The notes under the pieces are model-generated. The model searched no databases, was not told where the DNA came from, and saw only the letters and a list, made by a program, of their open reading frames with translations. A stretch of 64,000 bases of DNA, taken from an uncultured Lachnospiraceae bacterium. Lineage in GTDB: Bacteria > Bacillota > Clostridia > Lachnospirales > Lachnospiraceae. Position numbers and translations under genes: made by a program. The first letter of the stretch is position 1. Every line of letters starts with the position of its first letter. The stretch is taken from assembly GCA_900546325.1 (NCBI GenBank), contig URCR01000009.1, forward strand, positions 1 to 64,000, given 5' to 3'. This document shows, piece after piece, positions 44,200 through 52,445 of this stretch.

Positions 44200-44877
44200 A
44201 TGAACAAACCATATATTGTAAGTCACATGATGACATCCATTGACGGACGGATTGATTGCGGTATGACAGTAAAACTTCTAGGTGTAGAAGAATACTATGC
44301 GACACTTAATGAACTGAAGTTAACAGCTACTTTAAGTGGTAGAGTTACAGCCCAGTTAGAAATGGCAAATCCGGGAGCGTTTGTGGCAAAAAACAAAGAG
44401 CCTTTAGACGTTGAAAAATTTTCAAAGAAAGTGAATTCAGAGGAATATAGCATTGTAGTAGATACAAAAGGCTGTTTACTTTGGCAGGAACATAGCGCAA
44501 CACCACTCATTATTATTACAAGCGAAGCTGTTTCTAAAGAATATCTCGCTTACCTGGATGAAAAAAATATTTCATGGATTGCTTGCGGTAAAAAAGGAAT
44601 TAATCTCACAAGAGCAATGGAAATTCTTGCAGAAGAATTTGACGTAAAACGTATTGGCATTGTTGGTGGCGGAACTATCAATGCAAGTTTTTTAAATGAG
44701 GGACTTCTTGATGAAATAAGCATTTTGCTCGCTCCAGGTATTGATGGACGAAAAGGTATGACAGCCGTATTCGACGGGCTTCCTATGGAAACTGAACCAT
44801 TTTCTTTGAAATTAAAAAAGGTTACACCGTATGAAAACGGAGCCATTTGGTTGCAGTACCAGACAAAGCAGGCATGA
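44200..44877 (+). CDS. RibD C-terminal / dihydrofolate-reductase-like reductase
   Basis: The protein has 225 residues. It has the RibD_C fold start KPYIVSHMMTSIDGRID and the NADPH-binding loop RIGIVGGGTINASFLNEGLLDEISILLAPG. Such stand-alone proteins reduce small molecules with NADPH; the substrate is unknown. It has AAAGGAG upstream and is probably switched on by the divergent MerR protein. Confidence 0.85.
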   Translation: MNKPYIVSHMMTSIDGRIDCGMTVKLLGVEEYYATLNELKLTATLSGRVTAQLEMANPGAFVAKNKEPLDVEKFSKKVNSEEYSIVVDTKGCLLWQEHSATPLIIITSEAVSKEYLAYLDEKNISWIACGKKGINLTRAMEILAEEFDVKRIGIVGGGTINASFLNEGLLDEISILLAPGIDGRKGMTAVFDGLPMETEPFSLKLKKVTPYENGAIWLQYQTKQA

Positions 44878-44880
44878 AGA

Positions 44881-44903
44881 GAGCGGGTGAATCGCCCGTT
44901 TTT
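44881..44903 (+). terminator. Short terminator of the reductase gene
   Basis: CGGGT...GCCCG hairpin around GAATC (44884..44898), then TTTTTC. It lies a few bases past the stop codon. Confidence 0.6.
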
Positions 44904-44930
44904 CTGATGTGGTAGTCTTTGCATTCATGA

Positions 44931-44976
44931 AAAAGCGGTTGTACGTCCGATTAGTTCAGAGTATTCAACCGCTTTT
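44931..44976. terminator. Bidirectional terminator
   Basis: AAAAGCGGTTG (44931..44941) pairs perfectly with CAACCGCTTTT (44966..44976). The A/T ends give a T-run in either direction. It closes the minus-strand ABC operon ending at 45004. Confidence 0.85.
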
Positions 44977-45003
44977 CTTCATTTTCTACGGAACACACCT
45001 ATT

Positions 45004-46866
45004 TTACTCCGTATAATACTGCGCCTGTGCGTTCCACAGCTCGTAGTATTTGCCATTTATATCGGCAGCAAGCGAATCGTGAGAGCCTTGTTGAATGATC
45101 TCACCTTCGTGAAAGACGGCGATTTCATCGCAGAACTTGCAGGAGGACAGCCGGTGTGAGATATAGATAGCAGTTTTATCCCCGGCAATCTTGTCAAACT
45201 TTCCGTAGATCTCCGCTTCCGCAATCGGGTCGAGCGCTGCGGTAGGCTCGTCGAGGATAATAAACGGAGCATCCTTATAGAGCGCACGGGCAATGGCGAT
45301 CTTCTGTGCCTCGCCGCCGGAAACATCAACACCATCCGCAGACAGACTCTTATAGATCATCGTGTCCAGTCCCTTTTCCAGATTTGCAAGGCGCTCTCCA
45401 AATCCTGCATCCACCAATGCCTTCTGTACCCGATCACGGTCGTAGTGCATACTCCCCGCAACATTGGCACCGAGGGGCTGACTGATCAGCTGAAAATCCT
45501 GGAATACAATAGAAAAAATATTCATGTAATCGTCATAGCGGTACTTGCGGATATCGATGCCATTTAGTAAAATCTGTCCTTCCTCCGGATCGTACAAACG
45601 ACACAGCAATTTGATGAAGGTTGTTTTCCCGCTTCCGTTTTCACCGACAATGGCAAGTCTTTTTCCAACCTTGAATTTCATGTTTACATGGCGAAGCGCC
45701 CAAACGTCGGAACCGGGATATTTGAAAGATACCTCCTTAAATTCCACTTCATATCTGCGATCAACTCTCTTTTCGGTTGTGAGGCTTCCCTGGTACATCG
45801 CGTTTGGAATATCAAGAAATTCAAATGTTTTATCCAGGTAACCTGTGTTTGTTTCCAAGACTCCAATTAAATCTGTCAGTGCAAAAATATTGGATACCAT
45901 TGCCGTTGCAGCGCCTACATACTGGGTAATGCTTCCTGCATCAAATGCACCGCCCCACGCTTTCAGGCAGGTAAACACATAGATAGAACCGGTAATGAGC
46001 GTAGTAATACATACACCCAGACTTGCATAAATCCCCATCTTCCCCCTGTACTGTTTTGCCATGTCGCCATGCACTCCAAAAGTAGAATTTCCACTCCAAT
46101 AAGCACTGACAAGCTTCTGCTGGTCATTCATCCGGATGTCGATGCTTCGTTCCTGATCCATTCCAACAAAACCGAAATGCCCAAACAACCGATTTCCAAA
46201 CGTAGCTTCTTTGGCGTAATCACTCCAACATTTCGTTGCCATCGCGCTGAGTTTTCCTGCAAGGATACTGATTCCGACTATAAGAATTGCCAAAACAACG
46301 ATAAACACAGGATTGTTCAGTGCAGTAAGCCAACCGGACGTATCTGGTAGCGGAGAAGTGAACAAGCCAATCGTTAGTGTAATCCCACTCAGAATACCAA
46401 TTCCCCCTGTCACAGCGCTTTCATATATTTCCTGAACTTTCATCAATCCCCAGCCTGACCAGTTTTCATTTTGCTGAATCTGTGCCCGAAGATCGTGGTT
46501 CTCTTGTTTATCCAGCTCCGAAAAATCGAGAGAGAACATTTTGTGGATAAACAAAATTTCTTTTCTGCCCCACAAATCACTGAGCAACGTACCGTAACGC
46601 CGCTGAAGAACCGCTTTCAAAACAGAGACCATACCAACACATAGTACACTTGCGATCACCCATTTCCAAAGGATGCCCTCTCTGCGAAAGGTTGCAAGTT
46701 CTTTCAAAATCTGTGCCGAGAAGAAAACTGTTATGTACGGTGTAATTGCACTGACGACGCAATACAATGTCAGAACCGGGAAGAACTTTGCGGATACTTT
46801 ATGGAGTTCCTGAATCCCACGCAAGTGCACAGCAAGCGAATGATGCATATTTACTTTTTCTTTCAT
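45004..46866 (-). CDS. ABC exporter half-transporter (second of pair)
   Basis: The protein has 620 residues, with five to six membrane helices and an ATPase domain from about residue 370. Walker A is GENGSGKTT, the signature VSGGEAQK and Walker B FIILDEPTAALD with the catalytic E. This group (with the neighbour) is common in Clostridia next to LytTR regulators; some members handle peptides. It is the last gene, 2 bp after its partner, with AAGGAG. Confidence 0.9.
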   Translation of the reverse strand: MKEKVNMHHSLAVHLRGIQELHKVSAKFFPVLTLYCVVSAITPYITVFFSAQILKELATFRREGILWKWVIASVLCVGMVSVLKAVLQRRYGTLLSDLWGRKEILFIHKMFSLDFSELDKQENHDLRAQIQQNENWSGWGLMKVQEIYESAVTGGIGILSGITLTIGLFTSPLPDTSGWLTALNNPVFIVVLAILIVGISILAGKLSAMATKCWSDYAKEATFGNRLFGHFGFVGMDQERSIDIRMNDQQKLVSAYWSGNSTFGVHGDMAKQYRGKMGIYASLGVCITTLITGSIYVFTCLKAWGGAFDAGSITQYVGAATAMVSNIFALTDLIGVLETNTGYLDKTFEFLDIPNAMYQGSLTTEKRVDRRYEVEFKEVSFKYPGSDVWALRHVNMKFKVGKRLAIVGENGSGKTTFIKLLCRLYDPEEGQILLNGIDIRKYRYDDYMNIFSIVFQDFQLISQPLGANVAGSMHYDRDRVQKALVDAGFGERLANLEKGLDTMIYKSLSADGVDVSGGEAQKIAIARALYKDAPFIILDEPTAALDPIAEAEIYGKFDKIAGDKTAIYISHRLSSCKFCDEIAVFHEGEIIQQGSHDSLAADINGKYYELWNAQAQYYTE

Positions 46867-46868
46867 TT

Positions 46869-48677
46869 TCAGAACTCCTTTCCTTCTTGATAATAGCGAC
46901 TTTGCACCTCAAAGAGATTTGCATATTCGCCATCCAATGCCAACAGGCTTTCATGGGTTCCTTCCTCTTTGATCCCTCCATCGGCAACAAAAATAATGCG
47001 GTCACAGAACCGGGTGGAAGCTAAACGGTGTGAAATGAACAAAGATGTTTTCCCACTTGTCATTTCACTATATTTCATATAAATATCATTTTCTGCAATA
47101 GGATCAAGAGCTGCGGTTGGTTCGTCCAGCAGCAAAATCGGACCGTTCTTATACAAAGCTCTTGCCAGCATGAGCCGTTGCATTTGACCACCAGAGAACA
47201 ACACACCATCCAGATAGACTTCACGGCCAACGTGCGTTTCCAGTCCTTTTGGTAACTTTTCAATCGTAGAAGTAAGTCCTGCCTTCTCCACGCAATCAGT
47301 AATTTTATTATAATCGATGTCTACCGTTTTCTGTGCGATTTGCTCTGCAACCGTAACGTCCAATACGGAAAACTCCTGAAAAACAGCGCTGAACAACTCA
47401 TAATACCTTCTGCGATTGAAGTTTCTAATGTCCTTCCCGTTCATCAACACAGCCCCCTCCGTAGGATCTAAAAGTCCACAAAGCAGTTTGACCAGTGTTG
47501 TTTTCCCCGCACCATTCAAACCAACAATCGCCAGTTTCTCGCCTGGGTGAACTGTCAGGTTTAAGCCATGTATCGTATCCTTTTCTGCACCGGGATACCG
47601 AAAAGAAACATGTTCCAATTTCAATTCATAGCTCTCTGCTGCAGGGATGTCCTCACCAGTTTCAAACTGAAACGGTTCGGGATAATCCAAAAATTCTCGG
47701 AGACGGGAGATATCCATACTCTCCTTATGTAATGCGCTCATCTCCTGCAAAATCCCCATAACCCACGCAGTAAACGTAGTTACAGCCGTAAAGTATAATA
47801 AAAATTCGGAAACACTCAATCCCTCATTAAGAGTCATATTGATCAGATATACATAAGCAATCCCATTGCGAGCTATCGTCAGAACCGCTTCTGTAATGTC
47901 GGCGAAGACCTCCACACGTTCGCATCGAAGGCTGAAATCCAAATATAGATTATGAATCTGATCCAACAGCTCATTGAGCCAGTTTTGTAAACCGAAGATG
48001 CGGATGTCTTTCGCCAGTTCTACTGATTCGGACTTGTTGCGAAGATAATACTTCTTCTGAAAATACTGTTCTTCCTCATCTCTGCGGGCATAACGCCAGT
48101 TGTCCGTGTATCGGGAAACGAAGAACCCTGCAAAACAAGTGACGATCACGACAAGCAGGAGGATCCCATCGATCCGAGATAGAATCGTTAAATAGACAAG
48201 CAGCCCACCGATGTTTTTCAGTAACCTCGTCAACGTCTGCCAAATGTGCTCTGTCGCCTGACTATTGCCCTCACAGGCAAAATGTGCTTTTTCCCGCATT
48301 TGAATAAACTCTGCATCCAGTGTATTCGGGTAGGAGGTCCTATTGCACTTTTTTACAACCTTTCCAATAATCACACACCTTACATCTACACGTGCAAACA
48401 GCGTATTTTGCTTTACATACTCCTGAAAGCCATTGATCAGAAACAAAGTTGCTGTAAACATCGCTATCGTCGTCAAAAGCGTCCATATCGGAGACCTCTG
48501 CTCAACCCGTGCAAGGACTTCCGGTGCGATATAAAGCTGTGTCAAATTCAGCAATACTTCCAGAACTGCAGTCAACACACAGAATAACAGAACCCTCTTC
48601 CTGTTTTCCCATGCTACTTTTACCATCCAACTAATATTTTGGAGCGTATTATATTTCGGCTTTTCTTTCCCTTTCAT
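46869..48677 (-). CDS. ABC exporter half-transporter (first of pair)
   Basis: The protein has 602 residues, a homologue of the next gene. The ATPase domain has Walker A GLNGAGKTT, signature FSGGQMQR and Walker B ILLLDEPTAALD with the catalytic E, so both halves keep an active site. It lies 94 bp after the kinase gene. GAGGTGAGG precedes its ATG. Confidence 0.9.
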   Translation of the reverse strand: MKGKEKPKYNTLQNISWMVKVAWENRKRVLLFCVLTAVLEVLLNLTQLYIAPEVLARVEQRSPIWTLLTTIAMFTATLFLINGFQEYVKQNTLFARVDVRCVIIGKVVKKCNRTSYPNTLDAEFIQMREKAHFACEGNSQATEHIWQTLTRLLKNIGGLLVYLTILSRIDGILLLVVIVTCFAGFFVSRYTDNWRYARRDEEEQYFQKKYYLRNKSESVELAKDIRIFGLQNWLNELLDQIHNLYLDFSLRCERVEVFADITEAVLTIARNGIAYVYLINMTLNEGLSVSEFLLYFTAVTTFTAWVMGILQEMSALHKESMDISRLREFLDYPEPFQFETGEDIPAAESYELKLEHVSFRYPGAEKDTIHGLNLTVHPGEKLAIVGLNGAGKTTLVKLLCGLLDPTEGAVLMNGKDIRNFNRRRYYELFSAVFQEFSVLDVTVAEQIAQKTVDIDYNKITDCVEKAGLTSTIEKLPKGLETHVGREVYLDGVLFSGGQMQRLMLARALYKNGPILLLDEPTAALDPIAENDIYMKYSEMTSGKTSLFISHRLASTRFCDRIIFVADGGIKEEGTHESLLALDGEYANLFEVQSRYYQEGKEF

Positions 48678-48771
48678 TTTACCTCACCTCACAAGTCTAT
48701 CGTAGCAGAAAAAATCGTCCCCGGATGATTTTGGGGACGAATCGTCATTTCCGGGTGATGAATTGCAGCTA

Positions 48772-49434
48772 TCACACTTGCGGAAGCAGTATTTCAGTTG
48801 TAAATGCCCCGTCCTCACTATTGCGGCTGATGTATCCTTCCATCCGTTCCACAATCGCATCTATGCGGACAAGACCAAATCCGTGTCCTTCGCCCTTGGT
48901 ACTGCGAAACAGCGTTCCTTCCTTTTTCATCTTCTTACCAGCTGTAAAGTTGGTAAAGGAAATATAGAGCTGTGTATTTTTCATATCCATATACACACGG
49001 ATCAGGCGCTGGTCCGCAGGGAGCTTCATGCTTGCCTCAATGGCATTATCAAAGAGATTCCCAATGATGCAGCACAGATCAATTTCCGAGGACTTCAGCT
49101 TGACGGGAATATGTGCATCTGCTACGACCTCAATTTCTTTCGCTTTCGCAAGCGAGATCTTGGAATTGAGAATAGCATCGGTCATAGGATTACCAGTCTT
49201 GATAACCGTATCAACGGTAGTCAGATCTTCGTCGAGCAAATCAAGATAATTCTTAATCGCATCCAGGTCACCGTCTGCCGCATATGCTTTCATCGTCTGG
49301 ATATGATTTCGGTAATCGTGCCGCCAGCCACGGATCTGACGATACATATTATCAACTTCACGATAATGTGTTTCCATCAACTCTTGCTGATAGAAAGCAA
49401 TCTGCTTTTCTATTTTCTTTGAAAACAATCTCAT
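48772..49434 (-). CDS. GHKL-type sensor histidine kinase without membrane domain
   Basis: The protein has 220 residues. The H-box is GWRHDYRNHIQTMKAY with H39. The GHKL ATP-binding domain follows: IIGNLFDNAIEAS (N-box) and GEGHGFGLVRI (G-box). The usual AgrC-type membrane sensor of five to seven helices is missing; the protein starts 38 residues before the H-box. It must sense an internal signal or depend on a partner. It follows the response regulator by 5 bp and precedes two ABC genes. Confidence 0.88.
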   Translation of the reverse strand: MRLFSKKIEKQIAFYQQELMETHYREVDNMYRQIRGWRHDYRNHIQTMKAYAADGDLDAIKNYLDLLDEDLTTVDTVIKTGNPMTDAILNSKISLAKAKEIEVVADAHIPVKLKSSEIDLCCIIGNLFDNAIEASMKLPADQRLIRVYMDMKNTQLYISFTNFTAGKKMKKEGTLFRSTKGEGHGFGLVRIDAIVERMEGYISRNSEDGAFTTEILLPQV

Positions 49435-49439
49435 ACCTT

Positions 49440-50138
49440 TTACCTCATATTGATAATCGCGCGGTTAATGCCATCATATGCTCTCCGCGGAAGAGGAATG
49501 GCAGTTCCGTCGCTCAGCTTGACTTCCATTTTAGTGACACGGCTGATCTGCGTTAAGTTGATGATCGTGGAACGCCCCGCACGGTAGAAACGCTCGTCGA
49601 GCTGTTTCTCCAGTTCGCCCAATGTCATTTTCACCGTAACGTCAGTTCGCGCGTGAATCGTAACGTAATTGCCAGACACATCCGCATATCGGATTTTATA
49701 AATCGGCACACGCACCATTTCACCACCGATTTCAAAGTTCAAAACCTTCTCATTCTTGGAAAGCTTCTCTGCAGCACGATCAAGCACCGAGCAAAGCTTT
49801 TCTTCTTTTACAGGTTTCATCAAATAGTGGAGCGCCGCAACCTCATACCCCTCCAAAATGTAATCGGAGTAGCCTGTGATAAAAATAATCTGAACGGTAT
49901 CATTATTTTTGCGGAGCTTCTTCGCCATCGTCACGCCGTCCATAGCTCTCATTTCAATGTCCAAAAGTAAAATATCATAATCGCTTTCCTCTGCATAGTG
50001 GATCAGGAAGTTCTCTGCTGAAGGAAAGGTGTCAGTCTGTACCACATGACCGGAAGATGCCGCCCAGCGATCAACCATATTCAAAACATATTGTCTGTCT
50101 GCATCAGAATCATCGCAGATTGCAATTTTGTACTTCAT
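49440..50138 (-). CDS. LytTR-family response regulator
   Basis: The protein has 232 residues. Residues 1-120 are a receiver domain with D9/D10 and phosphorylatable D60 (LLLDIEM). Residues 135-232 are a LytTR DNA-binding domain (RVPIYKIRYADVSGNYVTIHARTD ... STIINLTQISRV). It is the first main gene of the operon with a GHKL kinase and the ABC pair, and probably controls it. Confidence 0.9.
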   Translation of the reverse strand: MKYKIAICDDSDADRQYVLNMVDRWAASSGHVVQTDTFPSAENFLIHYAEESDYDILLLDIEMRAMDGVTMAKKLRKNNDTVQIIFITGYSDYILEGYEVAALHYLMKPVKEEKLCSVLDRAAEKLSKNEKVLNFEIGGEMVRVPIYKIRYADVSGNYVTIHARTDVTVKMTLGELEKQLDERFYRAGRSTIINLTQISRVTKMEVKLSDGTAIPLPRRAYDGINRAIINMR

Positions 50139-50178
50139 GTTCGCACCATCCTTTTTAGATTTCGTCTTATTATATTTC

Positions 50179-50259
50179 TCATGCTTGATGATACCGCACT
50201 TCTATTTTACCTTTGTAATATACGGCTGCTGGCTTTCTGGCCGCTACGATGCTGTACAT
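50179..50259 (-). CDS. Small 26-residue ORF upstream of the LytTR regulator
   Basis: The ATG at 50259 starts 26 codons ending in a TGA at 50179. It has a short AAGGA upstream with only 2 nt spacing. The peptide begins MYSIVAARKPAAVYYKG and is basic. It lies 40 bp before the regulator gene. It could be a leader peptide or a signal peptide precursor; translation is not proven. Confidence 0.35.
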   Translation of the reverse strand: MYSIVAARKPAAVYYKGKIEVRYHQA

Positions 50260-50301
50260 CGTCCTTGATTTCCTAACAAATAGATTTCTTTTGCACATCG
50301 T

Positions 50302-50445
50302 TCAAATCCAGCTCGTGTTGCTTTTTTTAATATTGTTTCTATGGTATTCTAAATACTTTTTATTTTTGTCTGATAAACAAATTTTTATATTCTTATCAAC
50401 GTTCATAAAAATAGTATCTGCCCGTTTTAATTGTTCCGAAATCAT
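50302..50445 (-). CDS. Small 47-residue ORF coupled to the DUF4268 remnant
   Basis: Its ATG (50445..50443) overlaps the stop of the DUF4268 remnant as TAATG and gives 47 codons rich in K, N and I (start MISEQLKRADTIFMNV). No family is recognised. AT-rich composition makes chance possible. Confidence 0.25.
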   Translation of the reverse strand: MISEQLKRADTIFMNVDKNIKICLSDKNKKYLEYHRNNIKKSNTSWI

Positions 50446-50789
50446 TATAAATATTTCTTAAATGCCTTCTTCATCTTCATAGCCATATCCATCATCCAGT
50501 CGAACTGTTCTGACCATTTCTCTTTATTATCAAAATCCACGTCTTTGCAAACCAGAATACGGCTTGCCTTCTTCTCTGGTAATTCATTCCATTCAAGCTG
50601 CACGCCCATTTCGGTTTCGATAGCATCTTTGTTATCAAAAAATTTATGATATAAGTCCTTATCATCAGAGATGTACCATTCCACAATAACATGACCATAC
50701 TTTCTTATCTGCGACAAACTTATATAGCAAGCAGACGAGCCAATACTCAGTGTCATCCAATGGTCAGTACTCGCCTTCCTTCTATAGTC
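50445..50789 (-). pseudogene. 5'-truncated DUF4268-domain gene
   Basis: The reading frame matches the C-terminal DUF4268 domain, with LSIGSSACYISLSQIRKYGHVIVEWYI-like start, then KASRI and WSEQFDWMMDM. It is open from just after a TAG at about 50792, and the first recognisable domain residue (HW before the ATG at 50756) is upstream of any good start. The N-terminal part of the usual larger protein is missing. DUF4268 proteins often occur beside restriction genes. It is probably the left end of the defence island. Confidence 0.6.
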
Positions 50790-50866
50790 CTATGCATTCG
50801 CACCTTAAAAAGTAGTTTCTGAACTCCACCCTATCCCAAGTTAGACTGCAGGACTACTATTATTTT

Positions 50867-51090
50867 CTATCTAACAGTGATTCCTAATATTTCTTCGCTG
50901 TTAATCTTCGCTTGGAATCCCTTGATTTCAATGCTTTCCAGTTGTTTATTTTCCTTTTTAGACAGTAAACATACTGTTTCCACATGGCTCGATAGGTCCG
51001 GATTGATGTCGGTCATCTGGAACCTATCCCAGCTAATACGGAATGTACCGCCATATCTCCGTTTGTTCGTAGAAACATATCAACATATCC
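50867..51090 (-). pseudogene. Decayed coding fragment
   Basis: On the minus strand a frame ending in TAG (50869..50867) reads as protein with ordinary composition, including FRISWDRFQMTDINP, LSSHVETVCLLSKK and FQAKINSEEILGIT. It has no start with a ribosome site and no full domain. The SHVETVCLLSK block resembles the tail of some clostridial RNA methyltransferases, but the rest does not. The origin is unclear. Confidence 0.35.
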
Positions 51091-51367
51091 TGTAGCAAAA
51101 AAACCTTGATACATTCCGCTATCCATATCACAGCCTGAACCTCGCCCGTCCACGGGAAAAGTTCAACTTTTTTATTCGTTTCTACTATTATAGTGATTCC
51201 AACATAAAAGTCAAATTTTGCGAGGAACCGCCATCGCCTCAACCTTGTCCGTTCTTCCTACAAAGAACAGGTCAACGGCTATTTTTCGTCCTAACTGATG
51301 GTCTGGCTTCCATGCACTCGACCTTATTATGCTGGAAAATTCGTATTAAAACAAAGAAGCAATTCTA
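51091..51367. other. Gene-poor, degenerate stretch left of the RhuM gene
   Basis: No ORF with a ribosome site or recognisable domain was found. Together with the fragments at 50445-51090 this looks like decayed sequence at the edge of the restriction island. No direct repeats marking an insertion end were found. Confidence 0.4.
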
Positions 51368-52414
51368 TTACTTCTTCGCATTCTCTTCCAATTCCAACAT
51401 GTATTTATCAAAGTCAGACATAAACAATCTGTCCTGAATGACACGATACTTTTCAAATTCGGTCTCAGCTTTAGCCTTGGCAATCTCTGCCGTAATCTTA
51501 CCTGCGTCCTGAAGAACCTCTCTGTCATCTGCCATCAGGAATAGATCCAGACGCTTTGCCCAATCTTCCATTGTCATCGGGATATGACGTTCTGCACGAT
51601 CCTCTGCCAGATCCAGATATGCCGAAACGATACGCTCTAATGAACGCATTTCCTGCTCAGAAAGATAATTCTTAGCAACACTCACATCGCTTTTTACAAT
51701 CTTGCCTTCCGGTGCTGCTGCCCATGTGGTCAGTCCCATATGTGGCTTATCCGCATCTGCCCGCTCATAAATTAACTCTGCTGCCGTATGACCATGAACA
51801 GCATAGTGCATCTTGTTTTGCACCTTTGCAAAGAACTGCTTTGTTGTTTTTGCTGTGCGGTCATAATCAAGAGCTGTGGCATAGATATCTGTTATCTTCT
51901 GATAAAATCTACGCTCAGATAAACGGATCTCTCGAATCTGCTCAAGCAAACGGTCAAAGTATTCTGTCGTGAGCACAGAGCCACCGTTTTTTAGACGCTC
52001 GTCATCCATGACCCAGCCTTTGATGGTGTAGTCCTTTACGATGCCATTGGCCCACTTACGAAACTGCACTGCTCGCTCATTATTTACCTTGAATCCAACT
52101 GCAATAATCATTTGAAGATTATAATGCTTTGTATCACGAGTAACCTGGCGTGAACCTTCGGTTTGAACTATCCGGAAATTCCGGATAGTTGCATCTTCCT
52201 CAAGCTCTGAGTCGAAATAAATCTTCTTAATATGCTCATTGATTGTACGAACATCTACGTCATATAGTGTGGCCATCATCTTCTGTGTCAGCCATATATT
52301 CTCATCCTCATAGCGCATCTCAATGCTGTCCTGCTGATCGCCGACAGATGCGACGTAGGTCAGATATTCTGCTGCGCTGGAACGGATGGATATTTCATCT
52401 TTTTTCTTTTTCAA
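51368..52414 (-). CDS. RhuM-family protein
   Basis: The protein has 348 residues from the TTG at 52414, chosen because AAAGGAGG lies 8 nt upstream; the ATG at 52435 lies before this site and lacks one. RhuM domain blocks are clear: ENIWLTQKMMATLYDVDVRTINEHI, the DTKHYNLQMIIAVGFKVN block and FRKWANGIVKDYTIKG. The rest is a helical C-terminus. RhuM was named from a Salmonella pathogenicity-island gene, and homologues are frequent within type I restriction loci, where the function is unknown. The DUF262 gene ends 31 bp upstream, and both are probably at the end of the hsd transcript. Confidence 0.85.
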   Translation of the reverse strand: MKKKKDEISIRSSAAEYLTYVASVGDQQDSIEMRYEDENIWLTQKMMATLYDVDVRTINEHIKKIYFDSELEEDATIRNFRIVQTEGSRQVTRDTKHYNLQMIIAVGFKVNNERAVQFRKWANGIVKDYTIKGWVMDDERLKNGGSVLTTEYFDRLLEQIREIRLSERRFYQKITDIYATALDYDRTAKTTKQFFAKVQNKMHYAVHGHTAAELIYERADADKPHMGLTTWAAAPEGKIVKSDVSVAKNYLSEQEMRSLERIVSAYLDLAEDRAERHIPMTMEDWAKRLDLFLMADDREVLQDAGKITAEIAKAKAETEFEKYRVIQDRLFMSDFDKYMLELEENAKK

Positions 52415-52445
52415 ATAGGAGGCCTCCTTTAGCATTCACAAATCA

